DNA of 64,000 bases from Maribellus maritimus (GTDB lineage Bacteria > Bacteroidota > Bacteroidia > Bacteroidales > Prolixibacteraceae): contig NZ_JAIKLE010000005.1 of NCBI RefSeq assembly GCF_022267315.1, positions 124,001 to 188,000 on the forward strand. Direction: 5' to 3'. Below the pieces are notes generated by a model. That model made no database searches. It was not told where the DNA came from and worked only from the letters and a program-made list of their open reading frames with translations. Positions 27,324 through 35,622 of the stretch are shown piece after piece (position 1 is the stretch's first letter; each line of letters begins with the position of its first letter). The translations under genes were made by a program, and so were the position numbers.

Positions 27324-28247
27324 CTAAAAACCGTGGACATTTTGTTCACGGTTTTTTATGGTTGAGAAAAAACTGAGTTTATATAAATCAAACCATTTTA
27401 TCCGCGGATTTTGACTTTTCAGGTTTGCTTCAAGCGAAGAACAAAACACAGCATAAAACAAACGTAAAACAAACGTTGGAATCCACTTTGATATGGCATA
27501 AAACCTTTTAAGAAAATACACCTGATTTAAAAAGTCCGGATCGCTTTTCACCACTTCATCTGCAATGTAGTTCAAGTTTTTAAGTGCAGTTTTGCTTTTT
27601 CTGAGAAACATATCGGCATCTTCCAAACCAGTGTGCTCAACCGGATTATCGATATGCCATATTTCAACTCCCTTTTTAAATAAATCAAAACCAAGCACTG
27701 TGTCTTCATGACCATAGTTCCGAATATTTTCCCTAAAGTGAATAGCGCTAAAAACCTGCTTTGGAATCAAGAAATTATTTGAAGTAATAATAAATCCTTT
27801 TTTTCTGTTCCGTAAATCTGCAGAAACGGCTTCGCGTTCTGTTCCGTACTTCCAGCGCAGAACCTTCTCCTTCTCAACAGGTTTCTGCTTTTGATATGCA
27901 GTTCCTCCACACAAAACACGATTCGGCTTTGCATTTTTCAAAAAAACCGACAGATAATCTTCTTTTATAATTTTCGAATCTGCATCAATAAACAACAGGT
28001 TTTTATAGTTGGAATCAAAACCCATTCTATTCCGGATAGCAGCCCTGCCCTGGTTTGTTTCCATTTCAATGTATTTTACTTTTGGGAATTTTGCTAATGC
28101 CCGGTTTGCGCTTCTATAAACCTCCTCTGAGCCGTCATCGTAGATATTAATTTCATATAAATCGCTTATTTTTTTAGCCTGCTGAACAAGTTCTAAAACC
28201 AATTCGTTTACTTCAACGTTAAAAACCGGAATATTTATTGATAACAT
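27324..28247 (-). CDS. Glycosyltransferase family 2 protein
   Basis: 307-residue GT-A enzyme. The N-terminus LSINIPVFN and the nucleotide-binding YDDGSEE are typical of GT2, and the metal-binding DxD appears as FIDADSKI near residue 93. A later ED-type region (NYGHEDTVLGF) matches the catalytic base area. A hydrophobic C-terminal stretch could touch the membrane. It transfers a sugar from a nucleotide donor, acceptor unknown. No polysaccharide cluster is adjacent. The final codons lie within the terminator hairpin. Confidence 0.9.
   Translation of the reverse strand: MLSINIPVFNVEVNELVLELVQQAKKISDLYEINIYDDGSEEVYRSANRALAKFPKVKYIEMETNQGRAAIRNRMGFDSNYKNLLFIDADSKIIKEDYLSVFLKNAKPNRVLCGGTAYQKQKPVEKEKVLRWKYGTEREAVSADLRNRKKGFIITSNNFLIPKQVFSAIHFRENIRNYGHEDTVLGFDLFKKGVEIWHIDNPVEHTGLEDADMFLRKSKTALKNLNYIADEVVKSDPDFLNQVYFLKRFYAISKWIPTFVLRLFYAVFCSSLEANLKSQNPRIKWFDLYKLSFFSTIKNREQNVHGF
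27326..27357. terminator. Bidirectional terminator between DUF4097 and glycosyltransferase genes
   Basis: A stem of about 13 bp (AAAAACCGTGGAC with GTTCACGGTTTTT, one G-T wobble) around the loop ATTTT, with A-rich and T-rich flanks. It serves both convergent genes, and its 3' side encodes the last residues of the glycosyltransferase. Confidence 0.8.
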
Positions 28248-28310
28248 AAAACGACAAATGAATCAGGTTGAAATTACGGAAAGATTCCGTTTCAATTCTT
28301 TTTCTAACAC

Positions 28311-28318
28311 TATTTTTG
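28311..28318 (+). promoter_or_regulatory. -7 element upstream of TlpA-like gene
   Basis: TATTTTTG fits TAnnTTTG, about 55 bases before the ATG at 28374. Confidence 0.45.
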
Positions 28319-28373
28319 TAAAAAACTCTTAATAAAGTAAAATATTTTACTTTTAACATCAAATTTGGTTGCA

Positions 28374-29765
28374 ATGCTAAAATACATTTTACCGATCCTA
28401 TTTTTCATCACTACCGTTTCTTTTGCACAGGAACATCACATTGAAGTTCAGATAAATTCAGCTCCAAATCAAAAACTAAGTCTGGCATACTATTATTTGG
28501 GAAATATTTATATTAAAGATACAGTAGATCTGGATGAAAGAGGATTTGGTGCTTTTGAAGGGGACACCATCCTTCCTCAGGGTTTGTATAAAATGTATCT
28601 GGACGAAAAAAACCATTTTGATTTCTTGCTTGGAGCCGACCAAACTTTTTCAATAAAAAGTGATAGTTTTTCAGGTGAATACATAAACATAAACGGTGCA
28701 ATTGAAAGTGAAGAGTTTGCAAAATATGTTGAATTTCTAAAAAACTTACAGGAAAAAAGTGCTCAACTAAAGCAGGAATTTCAGCAGGCAAGCGGTGAAG
28801 AGAAAGAAAAAATTCAGCAAGAACTGAACGAACTTACTCCACAACTTCATAATTACTGGAAAAACATTAAAAAGAAATATCCCAACTCGCTTGTATCGGC
28901 TTTTTTAATCGCAAACCTTGTTCCTGTGCTGGATATATCGACATTACCTGAAAATATACAAAATAACGATTCGTTGTTATTGGCAGCCAGGTTTAATTAT
29001 CAAAAGGAACATTACTGGGATAATTTTGATTACACCGACGAACGATTGTTGTACACACCGCTTTACAAGCCTAAGCTGGAAAACTGGTTTACAAAAGTAT
29101 TGTATCAAAATTATGACTCTGTAAAAATACCCGTTATTGAATTTATTAAAGAAACACGCCCGCATAAAAGGATATTTCAATATGTTACATCCTATTTCCT
29201 GAACAGCAGTATAAACAGCAACATTATGGGAATGGATGCTCTGTTTGTTGACATTGCCCGAAGATACTACCTCTCTGGTGAGGCTTTTTGGGCATCAGAC
29301 GAAACCATTGAAAAAGTGAAGGAGAACGTAATGTTTTCTGAACATAACCTGATTGGGATGACTGCACCGGATCTAACACTTGAAAGTGTGGACGGAGATT
29401 TCTATAATCTTCACGGGATTAGTGCAAAATACACCGTTATCATCATATTCGAGCCCAACTGTTCGCATTGTAAGGTTTTTGTACCTGAATTCTATAAGGA
29501 AGTGTATTTACCCTTTCGCGACGAAGGTTTGGAAGTTTATTCTATTTACTCAATGGATGACAAAAATGAATGGACTGAGTTTTTAACGAAACATGATCTG
29601 TACGGCTGGATTAATGTTTGGGATGAACATAACGTGTCCCGTTTCAAAGTTTTGTATGATGCACGCAAAACACCAGGTGTTTATGTTTTGGATCGGGATA
29701 AAAAAATAGTAGCAAAAAAGCTCAGTGTCGAGCAGCTCAAAAAATTTATGGAAGACAACCTGTAG
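28374..29765 (+). CDS. TlpA-like thioredoxin with DUF4369/DUF5106-type domains
   Basis: 463 residues. A signal peptide ends FFITTVSFAQ. An N-terminal beta domain (about 22-110, DUF4369-like) is followed by a helical middle region with a coiled coil near 120-145 (DUF5106-like). A C-terminal AhpC/TSA-thioredoxin domain has the redox motif Cys363-Ser-His-Cys366. It probably acts in the periplasm as a thiol-disulfide oxidoreductase, possibly a reductant. I chose ATG 28374 over TTG 28365 as it is the natural signal-peptide start. No cytochrome biogenesis gene is nearby. Confidence 0.88.
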   Translation: MLKYILPILFFITTVSFAQEHHIEVQINSAPNQKLSLAYYYLGNIYIKDTVDLDERGFGAFEGDTILPQGLYKMYLDEKNHFDFLLGADQTFSIKSDSFSGEYININGAIESEEFAKYVEFLKNLQEKSAQLKQEFQQASGEEKEKIQQELNELTPQLHNYWKNIKKKYPNSLVSAFLIANLVPVLDISTLPENIQNNDSLLLAARFNYQKEHYWDNFDYTDERLLYTPLYKPKLENWFTKVLYQNYDSVKIPVIEFIKETRPHKRIFQYVTSYFLNSSINSNIMGMDALFVDIARRYYLSGEAFWASDETIEKVKENVMFSEHNLIGMTAPDLTLESVDGDFYNLHGISAKYTVIIIFEPNCSHCKVFVPEFYKEVYLPFRDEGLEVYSIYSMDDKNEWTEFLTKHDLYGWINVWDEHNVSRFKVLYDARKTPGVYVLDRDKKIVAKKLSVEQLKKFMEDNL

Positions 29766-29767
29766 AA

Positions 29768-31402
29768 CTAGTCAATCATCTTTTGTGCCTTTTGCAAGGC
29801 TTTATCAAACGATTCCAGAACAAACTCTTCGTCAATTAATTTGAAAATATTAGACTTCGCAAGGGCTTGTTTTACCTGAACATTCACACCGGAAAGAATT
29901 ACTTTAATTCCCGAATCTTTTAAAATTTTCAGAGTCTGCGTTAAATTCTGTAAGCCCGTTGAATCGACAAAGGGAACGTGCCGCATCCGGATAATGATTA
30001 TTTTACTTTTTAACCCGGTTGATTTTAAAACTTCACAATACTGCTTGGCTGAAGCAAAAAACAGCGGGCCACTAATTTCATAAATGCCTATTTCTCTGGG
30101 TAACGCTGAATAGTCCTCAATTACATCCGAGTCGACTACTGCCGGAATTGTTTTGCTCAAATCGGCCATTCTTTTCATAAAAAGCAAAGCTGAAAGTACA
30201 ACACCAACTTCAATAGCAACTGTTAAATCAACCAAAACGGTTAAAAAGAAGGTGCTCAATAAAATTAAAATATCAAAAACAGACCCCTTTAGAATCGAAC
30301 GGAATGTCCTCCATTCGCTCATATTATATGCAACCACAATCAAAATTCCCGCAAGGCACGACATGGGGATTAATTTTACCCATTTGCCAAAAAACAACAT
30401 AATTAAAAGCAAAACTACCGCGTGTATCATTCCGGCTACTGGTGTACGGCCTCCGTTTTTAACATTGGTTGCCGTCCGGGCAATGGCTCCTGTTGCAGGA
30501 ATTGCTCCAAAAAAAGGCGCAACAATGTTAGCAATCCCTTGCCCTATCAACTCAGTATTCGAACGGTGATGGCCACCTATCATTCCATCGGAAACAACCG
30601 CAGAAAGCAATGATTCGATGGCGCCGAGCAAAGCGATAGTTAAAGCCGGCTGAAAATAATACCCCAAATTGCTGAAATCAACTTTTGGAAATTGAAAATG
30701 AATTGAATTTGGGATCTCTCCAAAAAATGACTCAATCGTAGTAACAGGCAATTTAAAAACCTGCACCATTGCAGTTCCTATAATAATGGCTAGCAACGAC
30801 CCCGGAATCTTCCTGATATAATTTTTTGAAAATACGACCATTAAAATGGTTGCCGCTGTAATGGAAACAGCATAAATATTTATACTATGTAAGTGTAAAA
30901 AATAAACTTTCCATTTCTCAACAAAAGTGCTGGGTACCGATTGAATATCGAGCCCAAAAGCATCGCGAATTTGGGTAGAAAAAATAACCAGAGCAATTCC
31001 GCTGGTAAAACCGACAATTAGAGGATGTGGGAAATATTTTAACAATGAACCCAATTTCAACAAACCAAAAACGACAAGAAATATGCCGGCTAAAATCGTT
31101 GAAATCAACAAACCATCAAATCCGTACTGAGAAAGAATACTATATACGATTACGATAAAAGCACCTGTAGGACCACCAATTTGGACCCTGCTTCCTCCCA
31201 ACATGGAAATAATAAAACCGGCTATAACAGCAGTGACCAGGCCTTTCTCGGGAGAAACACCTGATGCAACAGCAAAAGCAACTGCCAATGGCAAAGCAAC
31301 AACTCCAACTACAATCCCGGCCATAACATCGGATGAAAACTGTTTTCCCGAGTAGCCCTCTTTTACAATACTAAAAAACTTTGGTTTGAAAATTCTTTCC
31401 AC
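29768..31402 (-). CDS. SulP family inorganic anion transporter with STAS domain
   Basis: SLC26/SulP transporter, 544 residues. The transmembrane core covers residues 20-420, with the signatures GGPTGAFIVIV and GAIPATGAIARTATN. A C-terminal STAS domain (about 435-540) has VDSTGLQNL, the loop containing the regulatory serine or threonine. Such proteins carry sulfate, bicarbonate or related anions, often with Na+ or H+; the substrate cannot be decided. Monocistronic on the minus strand. Confidence 0.93.
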   Translation of the reverse strand: MERIFKPKFFSIVKEGYSGKQFSSDVMAGIVVGVVALPLAVAFAVASGVSPEKGLVTAVIAGFIISMLGGSRVQIGGPTGAFIVIVYSILSQYGFDGLLISTILAGIFLVVFGLLKLGSLLKYFPHPLIVGFTSGIALVIFSTQIRDAFGLDIQSVPSTFVEKWKVYFLHLHSINIYAVSITAATILMVVFSKNYIRKIPGSLLAIIIGTAMVQVFKLPVTTIESFFGEIPNSIHFQFPKVDFSNLGYYFQPALTIALLGAIESLLSAVVSDGMIGGHHRSNTELIGQGIANIVAPFFGAIPATGAIARTATNVKNGGRTPVAGMIHAVVLLLIMLFFGKWVKLIPMSCLAGILIVVAYNMSEWRTFRSILKGSVFDILILLSTFFLTVLVDLTVAIEVGVVLSALLFMKRMADLSKTIPAVVDSDVIEDYSALPREIGIYEISGPLFFASAKQYCEVLKSTGLKSKIIIIRMRHVPFVDSTGLQNLTQTLKILKDSGIKVILSGVNVQVKQALAKSNIFKLIDEEFVLESFDKALQKAQKMID

Positions 31403-31427
31403 GATTACTATAGTTAAAAACGACGCG

Positions 31428-31461
31428 CAAAAGTAATCGGAAAAGAAATCCTTTGTTCAAA
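31428..31461 (-). promoter_or_regulatory. Promoter of SulP transporter gene
   Basis: Minus-strand TACTTTTG (31435-31428) fits the -7 consensus, with TTTG at 31461-31458 upstream, separated by 22 bases. Predicted leader is about 20 bases. Confidence 0.5.
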
Positions 31462-31701
31462 ATAGTTAAGAATAACTTTAATTCTTATGTAAATCTTAAG
31501 TCTTCCAAACAATTTATCTAAAAACACTCATTTTCAGCGCCCCCACAAAAAAACAAAAATAAACTGATGGTATTTTTTCTAAACCAAACTCTAGTGAAAA
31601 TTTTGTATTTTTATAGATACCGGAAAAAAAGCAATTCAATCGGGAAACAACCTTTTCTTGAAACAGGTGTTTATAAAAACCGAACAACAAAAAATACAAA
31701 T

Positions 31702-32175
31702 ATGGTTCCAATAATTACCCGGGAAGAAATTCAGGAAATTCAGGAAAAATGGGCAAGTGGCCTTGTGGGAATCGGTAAGTCTTATATAGAAAAAAGGAAT
31801 TTCCAAAAAGCAGCAGCCGAACATGTACAGAAATTGTACGGATATGGAGAGGAAACGGTTTTATTTAAACCAACAATGGCGAATAATAAACAGTTTCGTA
31901 AAACCTTTGAAGCCGCCCTGTCTTATTTTATTGGCGGAAATCCGGAATTTCCAAACGATGTTGGTTTTGCCTTAAAACCATGGAAAGATGTAAGATTTGA
32001 AAATTCAGATTTTATATTAAAAGAAAGATATGCGATTGCCATGGGTAACTATTTTTTTACAGATTATGAAGGCAGCGAAACCAAAGTTGAGTATACATTT
32101 GGCTTCTACCGCGATGAAAACCAAAAGTTAAAGATTCATCTGCATCATTCGTCGGTACCTTATAAACGAACTTAA
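31702..32175 (+). CDS. NTF2/SnoaL-like (CaMKII association-type) domain protein
   Basis: 157 residues, cytoplasmic. The single domain fits the NTF2-like alpha+beta cone fold: long N-terminal helices (EEIQEIQEKWASGLVGIG), FKPTMANNKQFRKTFE, and a final beta strand with KIHLHHSSVP, a signature of the CaMKII-association/SnoaL group. Homologs have sometimes been misnamed phosphoribosyl-AMP cyclohydrolase; HisI zinc and magnesium motifs are absent here. I start at ATG 31702, where the recognisable domain begins. The 299 bases before it contain no other gene. Function unknown, perhaps small-molecule binding or isomerisation. Confidence 0.72.
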   Translation: MVPIITREEIQEIQEKWASGLVGIGKSYIEKRNFQKAAAEHVQKLYGYGEETVLFKPTMANNKQFRKTFEAALSYFIGGNPEFPNDVGFALKPWKDVRFENSDFILKERYAIAMGNYFFTDYEGSETKVEYTFGFYRDENQKLKIHLHHSSVPYKRT

Positions 32176-32262
32176 TAAGTTTAAAATTATCAGGAAGTTT
32201 TTATAGTTTTTTGACTGGTATGTTTTTTGCTTGCAACCGGGAATAATTCAAACCAAACAAAA

Positions 32263-32850
32263 ATGAAAAGATTTACTTTCCTGTCCTTATCTTTCGTTTT
32301 CTATTCGACATTATCATTCTCTCAAAAATTAGTCACAGAACTAAACTTCAGTGATATAAGAAGTGCTTTAAAGCTGGCCAATATCGAAATTTACAAGTTT
32401 AATTTTTCAGAAGCCGATACAGTCCACAACCTGATTATTTATTTAGATGAAATAGCAGATGATTCAATTATTAACCATAAGGAATATAATTTTGGCAGGT
32501 GGAGTAACGACTTAACTAAAAGACAGTTGAAAATTATGTCAAAAATCGATTCGGCAAAAGACTCGGTTTATTTTATCACGCTTTCCCACCCCGGCATGCA
32601 ACTCTCTGCAAGATTTGATATCTCTCCCGAATTTTGTAAAAATCACGCATGGATGGATGTGAAACAGGATGAGATACTTTACAACAAAAAAACACCATTA
32701 CTTTTTTTCGGAATGTTTTGGGAAGATGAATTTAACGGGCAAAAAGTTTACCGGTTCTGCTGGGGAGAAGAAGTAACAAGGGAAATGAATAATGTGAGTC
32801 TCGAGCAAATTGACCACATGATTTTGGTTAGTTATGAACTAAAAGACTAA
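32263..32850 (+). CDS. Secreted protein of unknown function
   Basis: 195 residues with a signal peptide ending STLSFSQ (cleavage near residue 19). The mature part mixes beta strands and helices, with three cysteines (CKNHAWMDV, RFCWGEE, and none paired nearby). ATG 32263 is chosen because the upstream TTG 32227 would add residues ahead of a normal signal peptide. No domain recognised. It converges on the LytTR gene with a 2-base gap. Confidence 0.65.
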   Translation: MKRFTFLSLSFVFYSTLSFSQKLVTELNFSDIRSALKLANIEIYKFNFSEADTVHNLIIYLDEIADDSIINHKEYNFGRWSNDLTKRQLKIMSKIDSAKDSVYFITLSHPGMQLSARFDISPEFCKNHAWMDVKQDEILYNKKTPLLFFGMFWEDEFNGQKVYRFCWGEEVTREMNNVSLEQIDHMILVSYELKD

Positions 32851-32852
32851 AA

Positions 32853-33569
32853 TCAGACTTGTTCCAATCTTTCCAACACATCTTTTTTATAAGTGCGGCT
32901 GATGGGAATCTGTTTTTTCCCAATTTCAATTACTTCACTTGTAAAGGATTCAATTGCATTCCGGGCAACAATATATGAACGATGTGTGCGTATAAATTCC
33001 TTTTGTGGAAGTTTAGCTTCAATATTGATAATCGTTTCGCGCGTTACAACAGTTTTATCACTCAAATAAATCTTTATATAGTCACTTAAACTTTCGACAA
33101 ATAAAATTTCGTTAAAACATATTTTTACCATTTTCCGATCGGAACGCACAAAAAAATAGTCACTTTTTTCCTCATCAACCTGAACAGCTTCAATCACTTT
33201 AACCGGCATATTCTCATTCATATACTTGTTCAAAGCCTGAAGCAAACGTTCAAAGGAAATGGGCTTTAACAAATAATCAACAGCCTGCAAATCAAAACCA
33301 TCCACAGCGTACTCACGATAGGCAGTAGTAAAAACAACCTTGATGTTTTTATTGATGGATTTGGCAAATGACAAGCCCGATATTTCAGGCATATTAATGT
33401 CCAAGAAAATTAAATCAACATTCTGACTACTAATGATTCCAAAAGCCTCCAACGCATTTTTGCAACTTCCCAACACATTTATCCTGTCGATTTTTGAAAG
33501 ATGTGTTTCCAAAATTTCCCGTGCAACAGGTTCATCATCAACAATAATACAATTGATTTGCTCAGTCAT
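32853..33569 (-). CDS. LytTR-family response regulator
   Basis: 238 residues. The receiver domain (1-120) has the acidic pocket DDE at 11-13 and phospho-acceptor Asp57 in FLDINMP. A LytTR DNA-binding domain (about 135-238) contains FVESLSDYIKIYL and FIRTHRSYIV. LytTR proteins typically bind two direct repeats spaced two helical turns apart. It is co-transcribed with the LytS-type kinase (ATGA overlap), transcribed second. Candidate targets nearby are the divergent protease/permease operon and the gene itself. Confidence 0.95.
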   Translation of the reverse strand: MTEQINCIIVDDEPVAREILETHLSKIDRINVLGSCKNALEAFGIISSQNVDLIFLDINMPEISGLSFAKSINKNIKVVFTTAYREYAVDGFDLQAVDYLLKPISFERLLQALNKYMNENMPVKVIEAVQVDEEKSDYFFVRSDRKMVKICFNEILFVESLSDYIKIYLSDKTVVTRETIINIEAKLPQKEFIRTHRSYIVARNAIESFTSEVIEIGKKQIPISRTYKKDVLERLEQV

Positions 33570-34630
33570 TTTTTTTGAAAGTTTAGGTTCGAAATGTTAA
33601 GCTCTGCCAAAAACCAACGCTCGCGTCTGGCTATATCTAAATTGTAATTTGTTTTATAATTCAACTCCAATCGCTTACGCACATTTTCCAATCCTATCCC
33701 GCCCTTTTGATTCGCTTCGTATTCAGAAGATGTATTCCGGACTAAAAAATTGAGACAGTTATTTTTTACTCTCACGTTTATTTCAATATGAAGAAATCCA
33801 TCCACCAAACTACCGTGTTTAAAAGCATTTTCCACAAAGGGAATCAATAACATCGGCGCAATTTGAATGTTTTCGTCAATTTCATCCGAAATAAAAATAA
33901 CCTTCAACGTGTCCTTAAACCTGATTTTCTCCAGCTCAATATATTCTTTGATGTGCAAAACCTCCTCTTTTAAAATCACCCGTGGTTTGTTTACCTGATA
34001 CAAAATATAATCGAGCAGATTTGACAATCTTAGAATTATTTCCGGTGTTTGGAGCGACTGTTTCAAGGCAAAACCATAAATGGTATTCAGCGTGTTAAAA
34101 AGAAAATGCGGGTGAATTTGCATCTTCAGATAATGAAGCTCCTGCTCCTTCAATTGCAATTGTGTTTCTAAAATTTTATTTTGAAGCTCTTTGTTTTTTG
34201 AAAGGGTTGTAAAATTATGGTTTAGTAAAGTAATAAAACTAACTACACCCGAAACAAGGAAAACCAAAACCAGAATAAAAAAGAAGTTTTTACTCATGGG
34301 CGGCATTACCGCGACATTAAAACTAAGCAGAAAAATAAGACAACCATAAATTACCAACGCTATAATGTATGATGAAAATACGAGGGTATAAAAACTGTAT
34401 AAGCCAAATAAAAAATATCGTTTAGTGAGCAGGTATTTGGGAATAAGGAAATAAACCAGAAAATAGGTCACCATCATGGTTATAGGAAGCAGGCAACTCG
34501 AAAAAGTGGTGATATAAACCGTATCACTGGAATTGTAGCTAAAAAAATAGTAAAAGAAAAACCAAACACTTATCCAGAATAAAAAATGAAAAAGGACAGT
34601 TTTGAGTTTTATTTTTTTCCGTCGGTTCAT
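33566..34630 (-). CDS. LytS/YehU-type sensor histidine kinase
   Basis: 354 residues. Four N-terminal membrane helices (about residues 11-138) are followed by a short coiled coil and the His_kinase domain with QIHPHFLFNTLN (phosphorylated His near residue 173-175). An HATPase_c region has PFVENAFKHG and KGGIGLENVRKRL. No periplasmic sensor domain, so it probably senses through the membrane segments. The start is ATG 34630; TTG directly before it is less likely. Overlaps the regulator gene by 4 bases. Confidence 0.93.
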   Translation of the reverse strand: MNRRKKIKLKTVLFHFLFWISVWFFFYYFFSYNSSDTVYITTFSSCLLPITMMVTYFLVYFLIPKYLLTKRYFLFGLYSFYTLVFSSYIIALVIYGCLIFLLSFNVAVMPPMSKNFFFILVLVFLVSGVVSFITLLNHNFTTLSKNKELQNKILETQLQLKEQELHYLKMQIHPHFLFNTLNTIYGFALKQSLQTPEIILRLSNLLDYILYQVNKPRVILKEEVLHIKEYIELEKIRFKDTLKVIFISDEIDENIQIAPMLLIPFVENAFKHGSLVDGFLHIEINVRVKNNCLNFLVRNTSSEYEANQKGGIGLENVRKRLELNYKTNYNLDIARRERWFLAELNISNLNFQKK

Positions 34631-34697
34631 CAAACAATATTAATGAAAATTGATGTATTCGCTGCTATTTATCTACGAATTGCAGCTTTAGTCGGTG

Positions 34698-34782
34698 CCG
34701 TTGCAAATAAAACTCTTGTTTTAGTTTTCCGGTCTTTTTTCTGTGGAAACAGACAGAAAAAGCTCCATCCGTCGCAAATAAA
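34698..34782. repeat. Pair of 14-bp direct repeats between LytS and protease genes
   Basis: CCGTTGCAAATAAA at 34698-34711 and CCGTCGCAAATAAA at 34769-34782 (13 of 14 identical, 71 bases apart). They lie in the divergent intergenic region between the kinase gene and the protease/permease operon, so a shared operator is plausible. Confidence 0.45.
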
Positions 34783-34845
34783 TGTTATGAGCTGTATTCA
34801 GTAATATCTTTGATTTGATGTTCATTAACCGGATAAAAAAATCGT

Positions 34846-35622
34846 ATGATTCGACACCTAAATTTTATACTGGCAATTGTCCTTTTACTTTTTATAAGTT
34901 CTTGTAGGAAAACCAAAGAGACAATTTTGAAAGAAGCCTGGATTGAAAAACCGGTTTCTGAATGGCCCGACCTGGTAATGACAAATACGGTAGAATTTTC
35001 CGATACAACATACAGAAACATTGGTAACGCTTTCCTTGTGCACACAGGATCGGACACACTGGCTATAACCTGTAAACACATCTTTATGATTTTCAGAAAT
35101 GAAACAAATAACAAAATTAATTTGAACGACAATTTCCGGAGCTGGAGCATTTATCCCAAGGAGGAAGTTGAAAAATCGATTCAATTGGGAAAGCTGATAA
35201 ATCAGAACAGCAATGAAGAAACAGGGGAATTTAACACCTTAAAAAGCCGGGACTGGATACTATTCAAACTTAACAAAAAAACAGAATTTACCCCGTTAAA
35301 AATAAGAACACGTCCGGTGTCAGAAGGAGAAATTGTGTATGCTGTTGGCTGGGCATACAAACAGTACACCCAAAATCCATCTCTGGTAAAAATGAAGGTT
35401 TATAAAAACATGGGGAGTTATTTTTATATCAATACCATAACAGAAAATGTTGACCCGGCAGGCCGCAGCGGCTCTCCTGTAATCGACAAAAACGGATATC
35501 TTGTTGGAATAGTATCAGGTGCAGAAGGTAAACTTGGTGTTATTGGAGGAGTTTCGTACCTGAGCCGGCAGCTTGATGAATATAAAATTAATTCAATTTC
35601 TAAAAATGCTTACGAATCATGA
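34846..35622 (+). CDS. Trypsin-like serine protease lipoprotein
   Basis: 258 residues. The lipoprotein signal ends LFISSC (lipid Cys20). A chymotrypsin-fold domain follows, with His78 in ITCKHIF, Asp136 in SRDWILF and Ser208 in GRSGSPV, giving a complete catalytic triad in the right order and spacing. No PDZ domain, unlike DegP/HtrA. The final ATGA overlaps the permease gene by 4 bases, a strong sign of coupled function. It would sit in the periplasm on a membrane. The triad is seen; proteolytic activity and substrates are inferred or unknown. Confidence 0.8.
   Translation: MIRHLNFILAIVLLLFISSCRKTKETILKEAWIEKPVSEWPDLVMTNTVEFSDTTYRNIGNAFLVHTGSDTLAITCKHIFMIFRNETNNKINLNDNFRSWSIYPKEEVEKSIQLGKLINQNSNEETGEFNTLKSRDWILFKLNKKTEFTPLKIRTRPVSEGEIVYAVGWAYKQYTQNPSLVKMKVYKNMGSYFYINTITENVDPAGRSGSPVIDKNGYLVGIVSGAEGKLGVIGGVSYLSRQLDEYKINSISKNAYES

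Noticed and set aside
31702-32175. Annotation as phosphoribosyl-AMP cyclohydrolase (HisI)
   Set aside because: HisI metal-binding cysteines and histidines are missing; NTF2-like features fit better.
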